A stretch of 63,933 bases of DNA from positions 1 to 63,933 of IMG/VR virus record IMGVR_UViG_3300006059_000003, one strand, 5' to 3'. A program made the position numbers and the translations under genes. The notes under the pieces were generated by a model. That model worked only from the letters and a program-made list of their open reading frames with translations, was not told the DNA's origin and did no database searches. Of this stretch, positions 44,178 through 51,217 are shown piece after piece. This DNA is from a virus. Every line of letters starts with the position of its first letter. Within the stretch, counting starts at the first letter, position 1.

Positions 44178-45356
44178 ATGGCAACAGTTAAAGTAAAGAA
44201 AAGAATAATACAGAATATAGTAAATTCTGTTTCAGTTAAGGACAGTATTCCTTCTCTTCCAGAAAGAGTGAAGCGAGTATTGGCGAAACCGCTTCCTGTA
44301 ATTTCTGGAGAAGAATCCTACTATTGGTTGCTTTCCCGCGACGGCATAACGCAAAGTGCAATTTCTGTATATGAAGAATGTCCTAGGAAGTTACAGTATA
44401 AATTACGAGAAGGATTAACTAAAGGAACTTCAGATCACAGTCTTGATTTTGGAAATATGTTCCATCATATTCTGGATAAATGCTACAGTAGTATAAAAAC
44501 TTTTCCAGTAAGAAAAGGTATAAATCCTAAGACAGCATGGACTACTATAATAAATCAAGCATGTAAAGAATACTACTATAAACAATCTAAAGACTTAGAT
44601 GTAAAAGATACTCAAAAATTTGAATTAATGTTCGGAACATGTAAACTGATGTTAGAACATTATTTCGATTGGTGGGGAAAAGAAGATTTAAGTCTAAATT
44701 TTGTAGGAGTAGAACAGCTTTTCGATGTACCCTATACCCTTCGTAATGGGGTAAAAATTAGACTTAGAGGGAAGATAGACGGTATCCTAAAAATAGACGG
44801 AGGATATTGGATTCTTGAAAACAAAACAAAAGGAAGTATAGATGATATAGGTGCATATTCTGTTAATGGAGTAGTAGAGTCTATGGGGTACAATCTACAG
44901 GTTCTTTTCTACTGTCTTGCAATCAAGGGAGTGTATGGAGTATATCCAAAAGGTGTAATCTATAATCTTATTAAAAGACCCGGACAGGAATTTAAAGGTA
45001 CATTCAATAGAAAGCCAGAAACTCTCCCTGAATACTATGAAAGAATTAAGAAAGATATTGCAGAAAAGATAGTAGAAGTAGGAGGAAAGAAATTCAATCC
45101 ATACCTTCTTCGTTATCATGTAAGAATTACAGAAGAAGAGATTCAAACATGGTCATTACAAGATTTTGATTCTGTAATAGAGGAAATATACCAATGGGAT
45201 ATGCAGAATCTCATTTCCAGAAGAGTACAGGCAAGCTGTTTTATGTTTCGGAAACCATGCGAATTCCTAGACATATGTTCCTCTGGAAGTAAAGTCGGAT
45301 ATTCTAAAAGAGAACACGTATTTCCTGAATTAGTTTCTGAGGAGGAAGATGAATAA
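44178..45356 (+). CDS. PD-(D/E)XK nuclease, RecB/Cas4-like (392 aa)
   Basis: Nuclease for recombination or end processing. SAISVYEECPRKLQYKLREG and FGNMFHHILD mark the N-terminal part (the His is typical), then GKIDG with Asp201 and ILENKTKG with Glu214 and Lys216 give the catalytic triad, followed by a helix with QVLFYCLA. A C-terminal Cys pair (CEFLDIC) and Cys near the N-terminus could hold an iron-sulfur cluster. The start at 44178 is preferred because AAGGTGA is 5 bases upstream. Its N-terminus begins MATVKVKKR and includes SLPER from a partial dispersed hairpin. Confidence 0.85.
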   Translation: MATVKVKKRIIQNIVNSVSVKDSIPSLPERVKRVLAKPLPVISGEESYYWLLSRDGITQSAISVYEECPRKLQYKLREGLTKGTSDHSLDFGNMFHHILDKCYSSIKTFPVRKGINPKTAWTTIINQACKEYYYKQSKDLDVKDTQKFELMFGTCKLMLEHYFDWWGKEDLSLNFVGVEQLFDVPYTLRNGVKIRLRGKIDGILKIDGGYWILENKTKGSIDDIGAYSVNGVVESMGYNLQVLFYCLAIKGVYGVYPKGVIYNLIKRPGQEFKGTFNRKPETLPEYYERIKKDIAEKIVEVGGKKFNPYLLRYHVRITEEEIQTWSLQDFDSVIEEIYQWDMQNLISRRVQASCFMFRKPCEFLDICSSGSKVGYSKREHVFPELVSEEEDE

Positions 45357-45711
45357 AAACACAAACTATGCTAGAGTAGGAAATATAGCAGGACATAGTT
45401 GTTATGGTTTTGTAAAGAAAGAAGTTATAGTAAAGAAAGAAGAGTATAGGAAACCTATGTTCAAAGAAGATGATAAGCTAGAAAGTATACTATCTCCACC
45501 TAAAACTACATTTGTAAATATTGACTATACTTGGCATTTAGTTAGTATAGGAGATAGAGTACACGGTCTAGTAGAACCTAATACTAAATGTGGAGTAAAT
45601 CTTGCTTTAAAAGAAAGAATACTTACATCTACTAGGGTAGCATCTAGCGAAAATATCTGTGAAGTTTGTTTATTAAATATATCTATAGAAAATACAGACA
45701 CTAAAACATAA
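45349..45711 (+). CDS. Hypothetical protein (120 aa)
   Basis: ATG overlaps the end of the nuclease gene by 8 bases. Tyr/Trp and Cys positions (HSCYGF, KCGVNL, CEVC) may bind metal. No family is recognised. Confidence 0.6.
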   Translation: MNKNTNYARVGNIAGHSCYGFVKKEVIVKKEEYRKPMFKEDDKLESILSPPKTTFVNIDYTWHLVSIGDRVHGLVEPNTKCGVNLALKERILTSTRVASSENICEVCLLNISIENTDTKT

Positions 45712-45748
45712 TACTATATTACTATGTAATACACTATAATACAGGGAC

Positions 45749-45777
45749 TTGACAAGCGGAAAACCGTGTGGTATAAT
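45749..45777 (+). promoter_or_regulatory. Near-consensus promoter
   Basis: TTGACA at 45749-45754, 17-base spacer, TATAAT at 45772-45777. It points into 280 bases of non-coding, structured sequence. This is the best promoter seen in the window. Confidence 0.85.
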
Positions 45778-45783
45778 GAATCA

Positions 45784-46060
45784 TGGCTAAATGCCTACCC
45801 AAAATCACAAACGGTAACAGTCGTATGGAAAAGCCGAATTGACGGTGCGGAAGTTTAAACCGTGTAGCGTAGAACCTACAGGAACTCCGGCGGAATCTAG
45901 AAGTAGCTAAGTTGGCGTAGAATCTGATGTTATTAGTTGATATGACCTATACTTTCTCTTAGTAGTAAAGATAGAAGTCTTAGACTAGATTTTATACAAT
46001 GGCTTAGAGCAACGTGTCCTTCCATGAAATGTAACAAATAGATAATCAAAAAGGATTAAT
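45784..46060 (+). ncRNA. Candidate structured non-coding RNA
   Basis: Starts about 7 bases after the -10 of a near-perfect promoter and has no credible gene. Predicted stems: ACGGT/ACCGT (45842-45846 with 45859-45863), TGTAG/CTACA (45863-45867 with 45876-45880), and CTATACTTT/AAAGATAG (45947-45955 with 45967-45974). The central part (GGAACTCCGGCGGAATCTAG, then TTGGCGTAGAATCTGATG) reminds me of HEARO/omega RNA sequence blocks, but that is from memory. The RNA may instead be a long leader for the ATPase gene at 46067. Confidence 0.4.
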
Positions 46061-46066
46061 AGAGTT

Positions 46067-46993
46067 ATGGCAACGGTAATAAATCGTTCCGGCGGTAGAG
46101 TATCCACAGTCAATAAACCAAAACCAGTTAGTAGAAAATCTACAAAAACACCAATCCCCACAATAGATACAGATGTTGACTTGACAATACCAGATGAACC
46201 ATGTGAACCGGAATACGACCTAAGTACTTGTACTTTCGTATTACATGGAGAGGAAGGTATAGGAAAAACATCAGTAGCACGTGAATTTCCTTCTCCTCTA
46301 TTTCTTATGTTTGAACCTGGTGGTAAGTTTCTTAGTATGTCCCGTATACCACGCAACGGACAGTTTTCTAAATGGTCGCAATTTGTAAAGGTAATAGACA
46401 ATCTATTAAAGTCTGATACTTATAGGACTGTAGTTATAGATACTGTTGATTTGTGTTATATACTTTGTGAACAGCATATTTGTGAAGAAAATGTAGAACA
46501 ACATATTAATGACGGTTCACTAGGGTTCAATCGTGGAAATGACAAAGCAGAGTTTGAATTCAAGGAACAAATTCTACGCATAACAGGAAGTGGTAGAGGA
46601 GTAATCTTTATATCTCATAGTAAATCTGTAGAATTTGAAAAATCAACAGGTGTAAAACATACAAAAATAATTCCTACTATGAAAGATCGTGTTCGTCGGT
46701 TCCTCAAAGGTTTTGTTGATATGACAATGTATTTTGGTTATTCTGGTAATAAACGAATACTAACTATAGAAGGTTCCGACGATGTTGATGCTAAAAATAG
46801 AATGGGAAGTGCAGGTAGATTCTTCACACCTAAAGGAGAAGCAATTCGTTCTGTAGATATGGGAGATTCTGCACAAGAAGGTTATGATAATTTCTTAAAG
46901 GCTTTCAACAATCAACAAGTTGACCCAGGCGATGATGTAAGAACTGCACGTCTCTCTGAGGTAAAAGCAAAATTTGCAGTTAAAAAGAAATAA
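46067..46993 (+). CDS. Sak4-like RecA-fold ATPase (308 aa)
   Basis: Recombinase of the AAA_24/Sak4 type, which supports single-strand annealing and replication. Walker A is GEEGIGKT (61-68), Walker B is VVIDTVD, and GVIFISHSKS is the sensor strand. The C-terminus is basic. The neighbouring SSB-like gene is the usual partner. The first 45 residues are a basic Ser/Thr/Pro extension. Confidence 0.8.
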   Translation: MATVINRSGGRVSTVNKPKPVSRKSTKTPIPTIDTDVDLTIPDEPCEPEYDLSTCTFVLHGEEGIGKTSVAREFPSPLFLMFEPGGKFLSMSRIPRNGQFSKWSQFVKVIDNLLKSDTYRTVVIDTVDLCYILCEQHICEENVEQHINDGSLGFNRGNDKAEFEFKEQILRITGSGRGVIFISHSKSVEFEKSTGVKHTKIIPTMKDRVRRFLKGFVDMTMYFGYSGNKRILTIEGSDDVDAKNRMGSAGRFFTPKGEAIRSVDMGDSAQEGYDNFLKAFNNQQVDPGDDVRTARLSEVKAKFAVKKK

Positions 46994-47002
46994 AGGAATA
47001 CA

Positions 47003-47101
47003 GTGATTAAACACAGAAATACCATTGGAGTTGTTTTTGTAAACATAGCCGGAGCAATTTTTGTAATTGGTGTAATTGTTTATGCACTAATTAACATGTA
47101 G
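47003..47101 (+). CDS. Small membrane protein (32 aa, GTG start)
   Basis: The product starts MIKHRNTIGVVFVNIAGAIF, basic at first, then one transmembrane helix. AAAGGA lies 5-6 bases before the GTG and the gene begins 10 bases after the ATPase stop. Unknown function. Confidence 0.6.
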   Translation: MIKHRNTIGVVFVNIAGAIFVIGVIVYALINM

Positions 47102-47181
47102 AATTTAACGAATTATCTTTCAGTTAAGTTGAGTAATTCCTGACGTGGTGAACAGATAATGGCTCCTTCTGAATAGATAAT
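47102..47181 (+). other. Structured intergenic segment
   Basis: GAATTA (47110-47115) pairs with TAATTC (47134-47139). The segment AGTTAAGTTGAGTAATTCCT followed by GACG resembles the core of the RNA candidate at 45.9 kb. A nested terminator follows directly. Confidence 0.35.
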
Positions 47182-47245
47182 AGAGGTAAGATTGAATACA
47201 GGTTTTTGTATTCTCCTGAGTAGTATAATCTTACCTCTTTTTTTC
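47182..47245 (+). terminator. Two-level terminator hairpin
   Basis: Outer arms AGAGGTAAGATT (47182-47193) and AATCTTACCTCT (47227-47238) are a perfect 12-base stem; an inner hairpin GAATACA/TGTATTC (47194-47200 with 47207-47213) sits in its loop. A T-run follows. Confidence 0.85.
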
Positions 47246-47322
47246 TTTTTCTCACTAGAATACAAATACAAAATAAAGGAAACTGATAGACAAACAAAAA
47301 TACATTCTATCTAAATGATTCA

Positions 47323-47339
47323 TTCTCTTTTCCAGAGAA
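47323..47339. repeat. Dispersed hairpin in the SSB-like gene leader
   Basis: TTCTCTTTTCCAGAGAA lies 49 bases before the start at 47389. Confidence 0.8.
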
Positions 47340-47388
47340 ATTATCGTCAACCGTTCGTAATCTGTTTGAAAGGTTTTTAGTTACCAAT

Positions 47389-48825
47389 ATGGCAACACAA
47401 TCGTTATCGTCCTTACTTGCTAAGGCAAAGAAGAACTGGTCTGAAACTGTAGAAACTGCGAAGAAGAATAACTCCGTAGTTTTTGATGATGGTTCCTATA
47501 CGGGACAGTTTGTAGCATTCGATATTAAACAGTCGAATCCACAGGAGAAGGGTAAAGTACCTACATGGGGCTGTCTAATTTCTCTTCTTATTCTCGAAGG
47601 AGATAAAGAAGGTAAGACATACTATCAATGGGTTAATCTTTTCGATAAGATTGATGGAGAGGAACAACTCGGTGTAATTTCTCCATACTTTATTCCTTAT
47701 CTGGAAAAGTTTACAAATACTGATGCAGAGGAATTAGATATATCCAAACTGGAAGAAATCCTAAAAGACTGTGTAGACGAAAATCAGGTATGGGATTTTA
47801 CGTTGAAGACAGGTTCGGCAGGGTTCCAGAATCTACGGCTTATTAAGAGAGATGAAAACTATAAGCCAGCTAAGAAGGGTGCAAAATCTACACCTGTTCC
47901 TACTCCACAAGACCACAAGAAACCTACTCCTACTAAAGCAGAAGCCGCAAAATCTACTCCTAAGAAGAAGACAAAGCGAGAATGTCCTTTTGAAGAAGGA
48001 CAGGAGGTTACCTTTACTGATAATGATATAGAGTATACTGGAACTGTTGCAGAAATTGATCTGGATAACGAAACAGTAGACATTTCTTACACCTTTACTA
48101 AGAAGGTAGGAAAGAAGACTGTAGAGGAGGAAGCAGTAGCAACTGTAGGTTATGATAATGTTACTGCTATAGAATCTGACCTTCTTCCTTTTGAAGAAGG
48201 CGACGAAGTTATCTGGATAAAGGTAACGGGTTCTGGTAAGAGGGCAACTACAGAAACTATTGAATGTACTGTTGAATCTGTGGATACTGAGAATGAAACC
48301 TGTAATGTAGTTTTTGGTAAAGGTAAGAACAAAATCGTCGGAGTAGTTAAGTGGGAAGATTTGTCTAAACCTGAATCTGAGGAGGATGAAGAGGAAGACG
48401 AAGAAACTACAGAAGAAGAGGAAGAAGAAACCGAAGCAATCAATCTTGAATTGGAAGAAGGCGACGAAGTTACCTTTACCAATGATGAAGATTTAGAAGT
48501 TACTGGTACTGTAGTTTCTCTTGATGAAGACGAACAAACCTTGGAGGTTAAGATCAAGGTTGGTAAGAAATTCCAGACAGTTACCGTACCTTACTCTTCT
48601 GTAGTTATTCCTGATGCAGAGGAAGAAGACGAAGAAGGGAATGAAGAAGACGAAGAGGAAGTAGTTCCTACAGTTGGAGATGATGTAGAATTCATAGACG
48701 AAAAGACAGGTAAGGAAGTACAGGGTAAGATTGTTAAGCTAGACCCTACAAACTCTATTGCTTCTGTAAAAGTAGGAACAGTAGTAAAGAAACTTTCCTA
48801 CGATGATATTCAAATCTTACGATAG
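47389..48825 (+). CDS. SSB-like protein fused to four barrel repeats (478 aa)
   Basis: Residues 1-160 resemble DUF669-type phage single-strand DNA-binding proteins (DGSYTGQFVAFDIKQSNPQE, GKTYYQWVNLF). Then a Lys/Pro linker and four repeats of an SH3/Tudor-like barrel, each opening with EEG(D/Q)EVTFT or EGDEVIW and containing (T)GTV...D.ETV. Acidic linkers (EEDEEEDEETTEEEEEE) separate repeats three and four. The acidic parts may serve as the protein-contact tail of an SSB. The Sak4-like gene lies just upstream. Confidence 0.7.
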   Translation: MATQSLSSLLAKAKKNWSETVETAKKNNSVVFDDGSYTGQFVAFDIKQSNPQEKGKVPTWGCLISLLILEGDKEGKTYYQWVNLFDKIDGEEQLGVISPYFIPYLEKFTNTDAEELDISKLEEILKDCVDENQVWDFTLKTGSAGFQNLRLIKRDENYKPAKKGAKSTPVPTPQDHKKPTPTKAEAAKSTPKKKTKRECPFEEGQEVTFTDNDIEYTGTVAEIDLDNETVDISYTFTKKVGKKTVEEEAVATVGYDNVTAIESDLLPFEEGDEVIWIKVTGSGKRATTETIECTVESVDTENETCNVVFGKGKNKIVGVVKWEDLSKPESEEDEEEDEETTEEEEEETEAINLELEEGDEVTFTNDEDLEVTGTVVSLDEDEQTLEVKIKVGKKFQTVTVPYSSVVIPDAEEEDEEGNEEDEEEVVPTVGDDVEFIDEKTGKEVQGKIVKLDPTNSIASVKVGTVVKKLSYDDIQILR

Positions 48826-48953
48826 GAAGTGAGGATATACAGTCCTATATCTCTATAGCTGTAAGGTATAGTAATTCCAGTTACTATCTAGCTAAGTATC
48901 CTTGTGGGGTCCGTATCTGATGCTAGTATAGAAATATAGAAACTGTAGAGGAG
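48826..48953 (+). ncRNA. Candidate hairpin-rich small RNA or attenuator
   Basis: Consecutive stems: GATATA/TATATC (48834-48839 with 48846-48851), ATAGTAA/TTACTAT (48868-48874 with 48881-48887) and CTAGC/GCTAG (48888-48892 with 48922-48926), then a strong terminator. The segment GCTAAGT...GTATCTGATG resembles the cores near 45.91 and 47.12 kb. No promoter is obvious, so it may be the processed end of the upstream mRNA. Confidence 0.4.
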
Positions 48954-48986
48954 AAAGCAGGGTATTCATTTACCCTGCTTTTTCTT
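48954..48986 (+). terminator. Rho-independent terminator
   Basis: AAAGCAGGGTA (48954-48964) and TACCCTGCTTT (48971-48981) form a perfect 11-base stem before TTTC. Confidence 0.9.
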
Positions 48987-48998
48987 GTACCAAAAATT

Positions 48999-49232
48999 AT
49001 GACACCTAAAATAAAAGCAAAAATTAAGGTAAAACCAAAACCAATCGTACTTTCTGGAAGAGAACCTTCTACTGCATATTGTTTAGAAACTAGAGATTTT
49101 AACTTACAAGGCAACGACACAAACATGATCTCTACTTTCTCAACTAAAGAAGAACTTCTAGGTAGGATTGAATCTGAAATTGACGCAGGAAACAAACGAA
49201 TGATAGTTTCTGTAGTTGAAAGGTTGATATGA
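48999..49232 (+). CDS. Hypothetical protein with KVK N-terminus (77 aa)
   Basis: Begins MTPKIKAKIKVKPKP, the same basic Lys/Val style of N-terminus seen at 12934, 44178 and 61771, then a small alpha/beta domain (TFSTKEELLGRIESEIDAGN). Unknown family. The stop overlaps the next start. Confidence 0.6.
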   Translation: MTPKIKAKIKVKPKPIVLSGREPSTAYCLETRDFNLQGNDTNMISTFSTKEELLGRIESEIDAGNKRMIVSVVERLI

Positions 49233-49660
49233 AAATAAATGTACCTCTCTCACAATGTTCTATTATTGGAACTGTAACTCCTGCTATTGCCCCTTCTTTT
49301 GTAGTTTCTGGAAAACTATACGATAGTTTGTATATTGATGATACTAAACTAATTATTGAAACAGATGATGGTAGACATAATCATGCAGATTTAGATACTG
49401 TTTTTGTTTCAGTAGAAATTCCTGATGAAGAAATACAAAAAGCTAGTAATTTACAAATCACAACAGAAGAACAAGAACTAATACAACTTCTGCTTTCTCA
49501 GGCATTTCCTGTATGGACTAAACACAACGATGTTATAGAGTTCCTACAGTTTCAGTTAGGAGAAACTTCTACAGAAATTACAAAAACAAAAGAATTTATA
49601 GAGAAATTCATACCTTCTCTAAACTTCTTAGTACAGCAAGATTCCGACACTATCCCATAA
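49229..49660 (+). CDS. Hypothetical protein (143 aa)
   Basis: The N-terminal 75 residues are beta-rich (VPLSQCSIIGTVTPAIAPSF) and the rest helical and acidic. ATGA overlap with the previous gene. No family is recognised. Confidence 0.6.
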   Translation: MKINVPLSQCSIIGTVTPAIAPSFVVSGKLYDSLYIDDTKLIIETDDGRHNHADLDTVFVSVEIPDEEIQKASNLQITTEEQELIQLLLSQAFPVWTKHNDVIEFLQFQLGETSTEITKTKEFIEKFIPSLNFLVQQDSDTIP

Positions 49661-49678
49661 GGAAACTACCCTGTTTTT

Positions 49679-49720
49679 GCCTGTTTCCTGCCCGTTCTAG
49701 CAGGGTATAGCGGAACAGGC
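49679..49720 (+). other. Nested intergenic hairpin
   Basis: GCCTGTT pairs with AACAGGC and encloses CCTG/CAGG. It is GC-richer than its surroundings. No T-run, so a protein site or regulatory RNA is more likely than a terminator. Confidence 0.45.
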
Positions 49721-49765
49721 GACAAGTATTCACCCAACCAAAAAACAAACAAGGAAAACAAACAA

Positions 49766-51154
49766 ATGAGTAACGTTCAAAATGAGTATATGAAGTATAA
49801 AGCTATTGCAGAAGCTACAGGAGAGAAGGTAATGACCTTCTCTCAATGGATAAACAAAGTAGAGTTAGAAGAGAAACTACTTACTAAGAAATCTACTACA
49901 GAAGAGGAAGAAGTAGAAGATGGTGGTTTAGATATAGATTCTGTAGATACTTCTGATTCTCAAATTGGAAATGAATTTGCATCTAAATCTTCACGAGCAT
50001 TATCTGCAATAACTGCGAATGCTAAAGGTACAAATTCTCTTCCAGAGAAACCTGCGGTTCGCATAATTCCTCATGTAAAAGAAACAGCAGTAGTACAAAA
50101 TTTCATTAAACCTGAAAAGCCTACTCAAATTGCTACACAAACTTCTCCTGCAATAAAAGTAGGAACTCCAGGCTACAAGGCTTATATTCAAGATGTTTCT
50201 GTAACTCTTTCAGACTTGGTTGCGCCACGGATTGCTAAATCTCTGGAAGAGAAACTACTGCAACTGATTGAAGAGAAGTCCCGCGATTGGACAGAGTATG
50301 GTAATTTCTATGACGCTATGCGAGAAGTTACTCCTGACTTTATGGTTATGTCCTGTAAGTTAGGGTATGTTGTACAGATTCTACACACTGATATGGGATT
50401 ATCTTTCTGGAAAGTAGTTTCTGCAATTAAGCCTACTCCACATGAAGCCTTACAATCTGCACTAGAATCTAAAGAATTATCATATCTTGTTGCAGAAAAA
50501 TTTCCTCTTCCTGCTATGCCTTATGACAATCAGTTTGAAGAAGAAAATGCAGTTAAAGCAAAGTATCAAAGTCAGAAGGAAGATCATATTAAGGAATTAG
50601 AGAGGACACTTCGTAACTGTCAGATACGACTTGATGAAGCGGCACAGTCTAAGAATTACAAGAAAGCCGCTGAAATAGAAACTCAGATGGAACAATTAGA
50701 GGAGTCTATTAAGTTAGCTTATCAGACAGCAGGGATTGATAGAGAGAAACGAAACATTCTACAAGAATACGTAGAATCTACTCCAACTCCGTTTATTGAT
50801 AATACTCCACAAGATACTCTAATAACTAGAAGTATTCCTGAATCAATGCAAGTACCAGAAGAGATTCTGTCTGACATTGATACAGTAATTACTAAAGGTA
50901 CAGAAGATGCTGACTTTCTTATTGAAATGGCAATAGGTAAAGAAGTTATTGGTAATCGAATGTATCATTCAAAAGGAAATGGAACAACAGTTAAAGGAGT
51001 ATTTGCTGGTAGGGTGATGCCTATTAATGATGGTAAAGCATTGGTATATGGTGTAAAATACCGAACACCTGATGGTAAGTTAAGGATGATAGCAATTAAA
51101 GAAGATACTATCATTGTAATGAAGGACACACAAGAAGAAACTATAGAAAAGTGA
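49766..51154 (+). CDS. Protein with UVR-like coiled coil (462 aa)
   Basis: Function unknown. The N-terminal 150 residues are disordered and include NSLPEK from the hairpin at 50035-50049. Residues 150-250 are a folded helical domain. Residues 272-318 (HIKELERTLRNCQIRLDEAA, KNYKKAAEIETQMEQLEESI) look like a UVR-type helical hairpin, as in UvrB/UvrC, and the C-terminal 100 residues have beta-rich segments. Located just before the DNA polymerase gene, so a replication accessory role is plausible. Confidence 0.55.
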   Translation: MSNVQNEYMKYKAIAEATGEKVMTFSQWINKVELEEKLLTKKSTTEEEEVEDGGLDIDSVDTSDSQIGNEFASKSSRALSAITANAKGTNSLPEKPAVRIIPHVKETAVVQNFIKPEKPTQIATQTSPAIKVGTPGYKAYIQDVSVTLSDLVAPRIAKSLEEKLLQLIEEKSRDWTEYGNFYDAMREVTPDFMVMSCKLGYVVQILHTDMGLSFWKVVSAIKPTPHEALQSALESKELSYLVAEKFPLPAMPYDNQFEEENAVKAKYQSQKEDHIKELERTLRNCQIRLDEAAQSKNYKKAAEIETQMEQLEESIKLAYQTAGIDREKRNILQEYVESTPTPFIDNTPQDTLITRSIPESMQVPEEILSDIDTVITKGTEDADFLIEMAIGKEVIGNRMYHSKGNGTTVKGVFAGRVMPINDGKALVYGVKYRTPDGKLRMIAIKEDTIIVMKDTQEETIEK

Positions 51155-51161
51155 ATAAGCA

Positions 51162-51210
51162 ACTAAGCCTGACAGTCATTCGATTGTTGGGCCTTAGTCA
51201 TTGGTATAAT
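51162..51210 (+). promoter_or_regulatory. Hairpin and possible promoter before the polymerase gene
   Basis: ACTAAGCC pairs with GGCCTTAGT (one bulge) at 51162-51198, followed by TATAAT at 51205-51210, just 8 bases before the polymerase start. No good -35 is present. Confidence 0.35.
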
Positions 51211-51217
51211 TACTAAT

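Noticed and set aside
45783-45842. 19-codon frame at the start of the RNA candidate
   Set aside because: Its ATG falls at or before the expected transcription start and has no ribosome site.
48150-48557. Minus-strand Ser-rich frame
   Set aside because: It mirrors the acidic Glu/Asp linkers of the SSB-like gene on the other strand.
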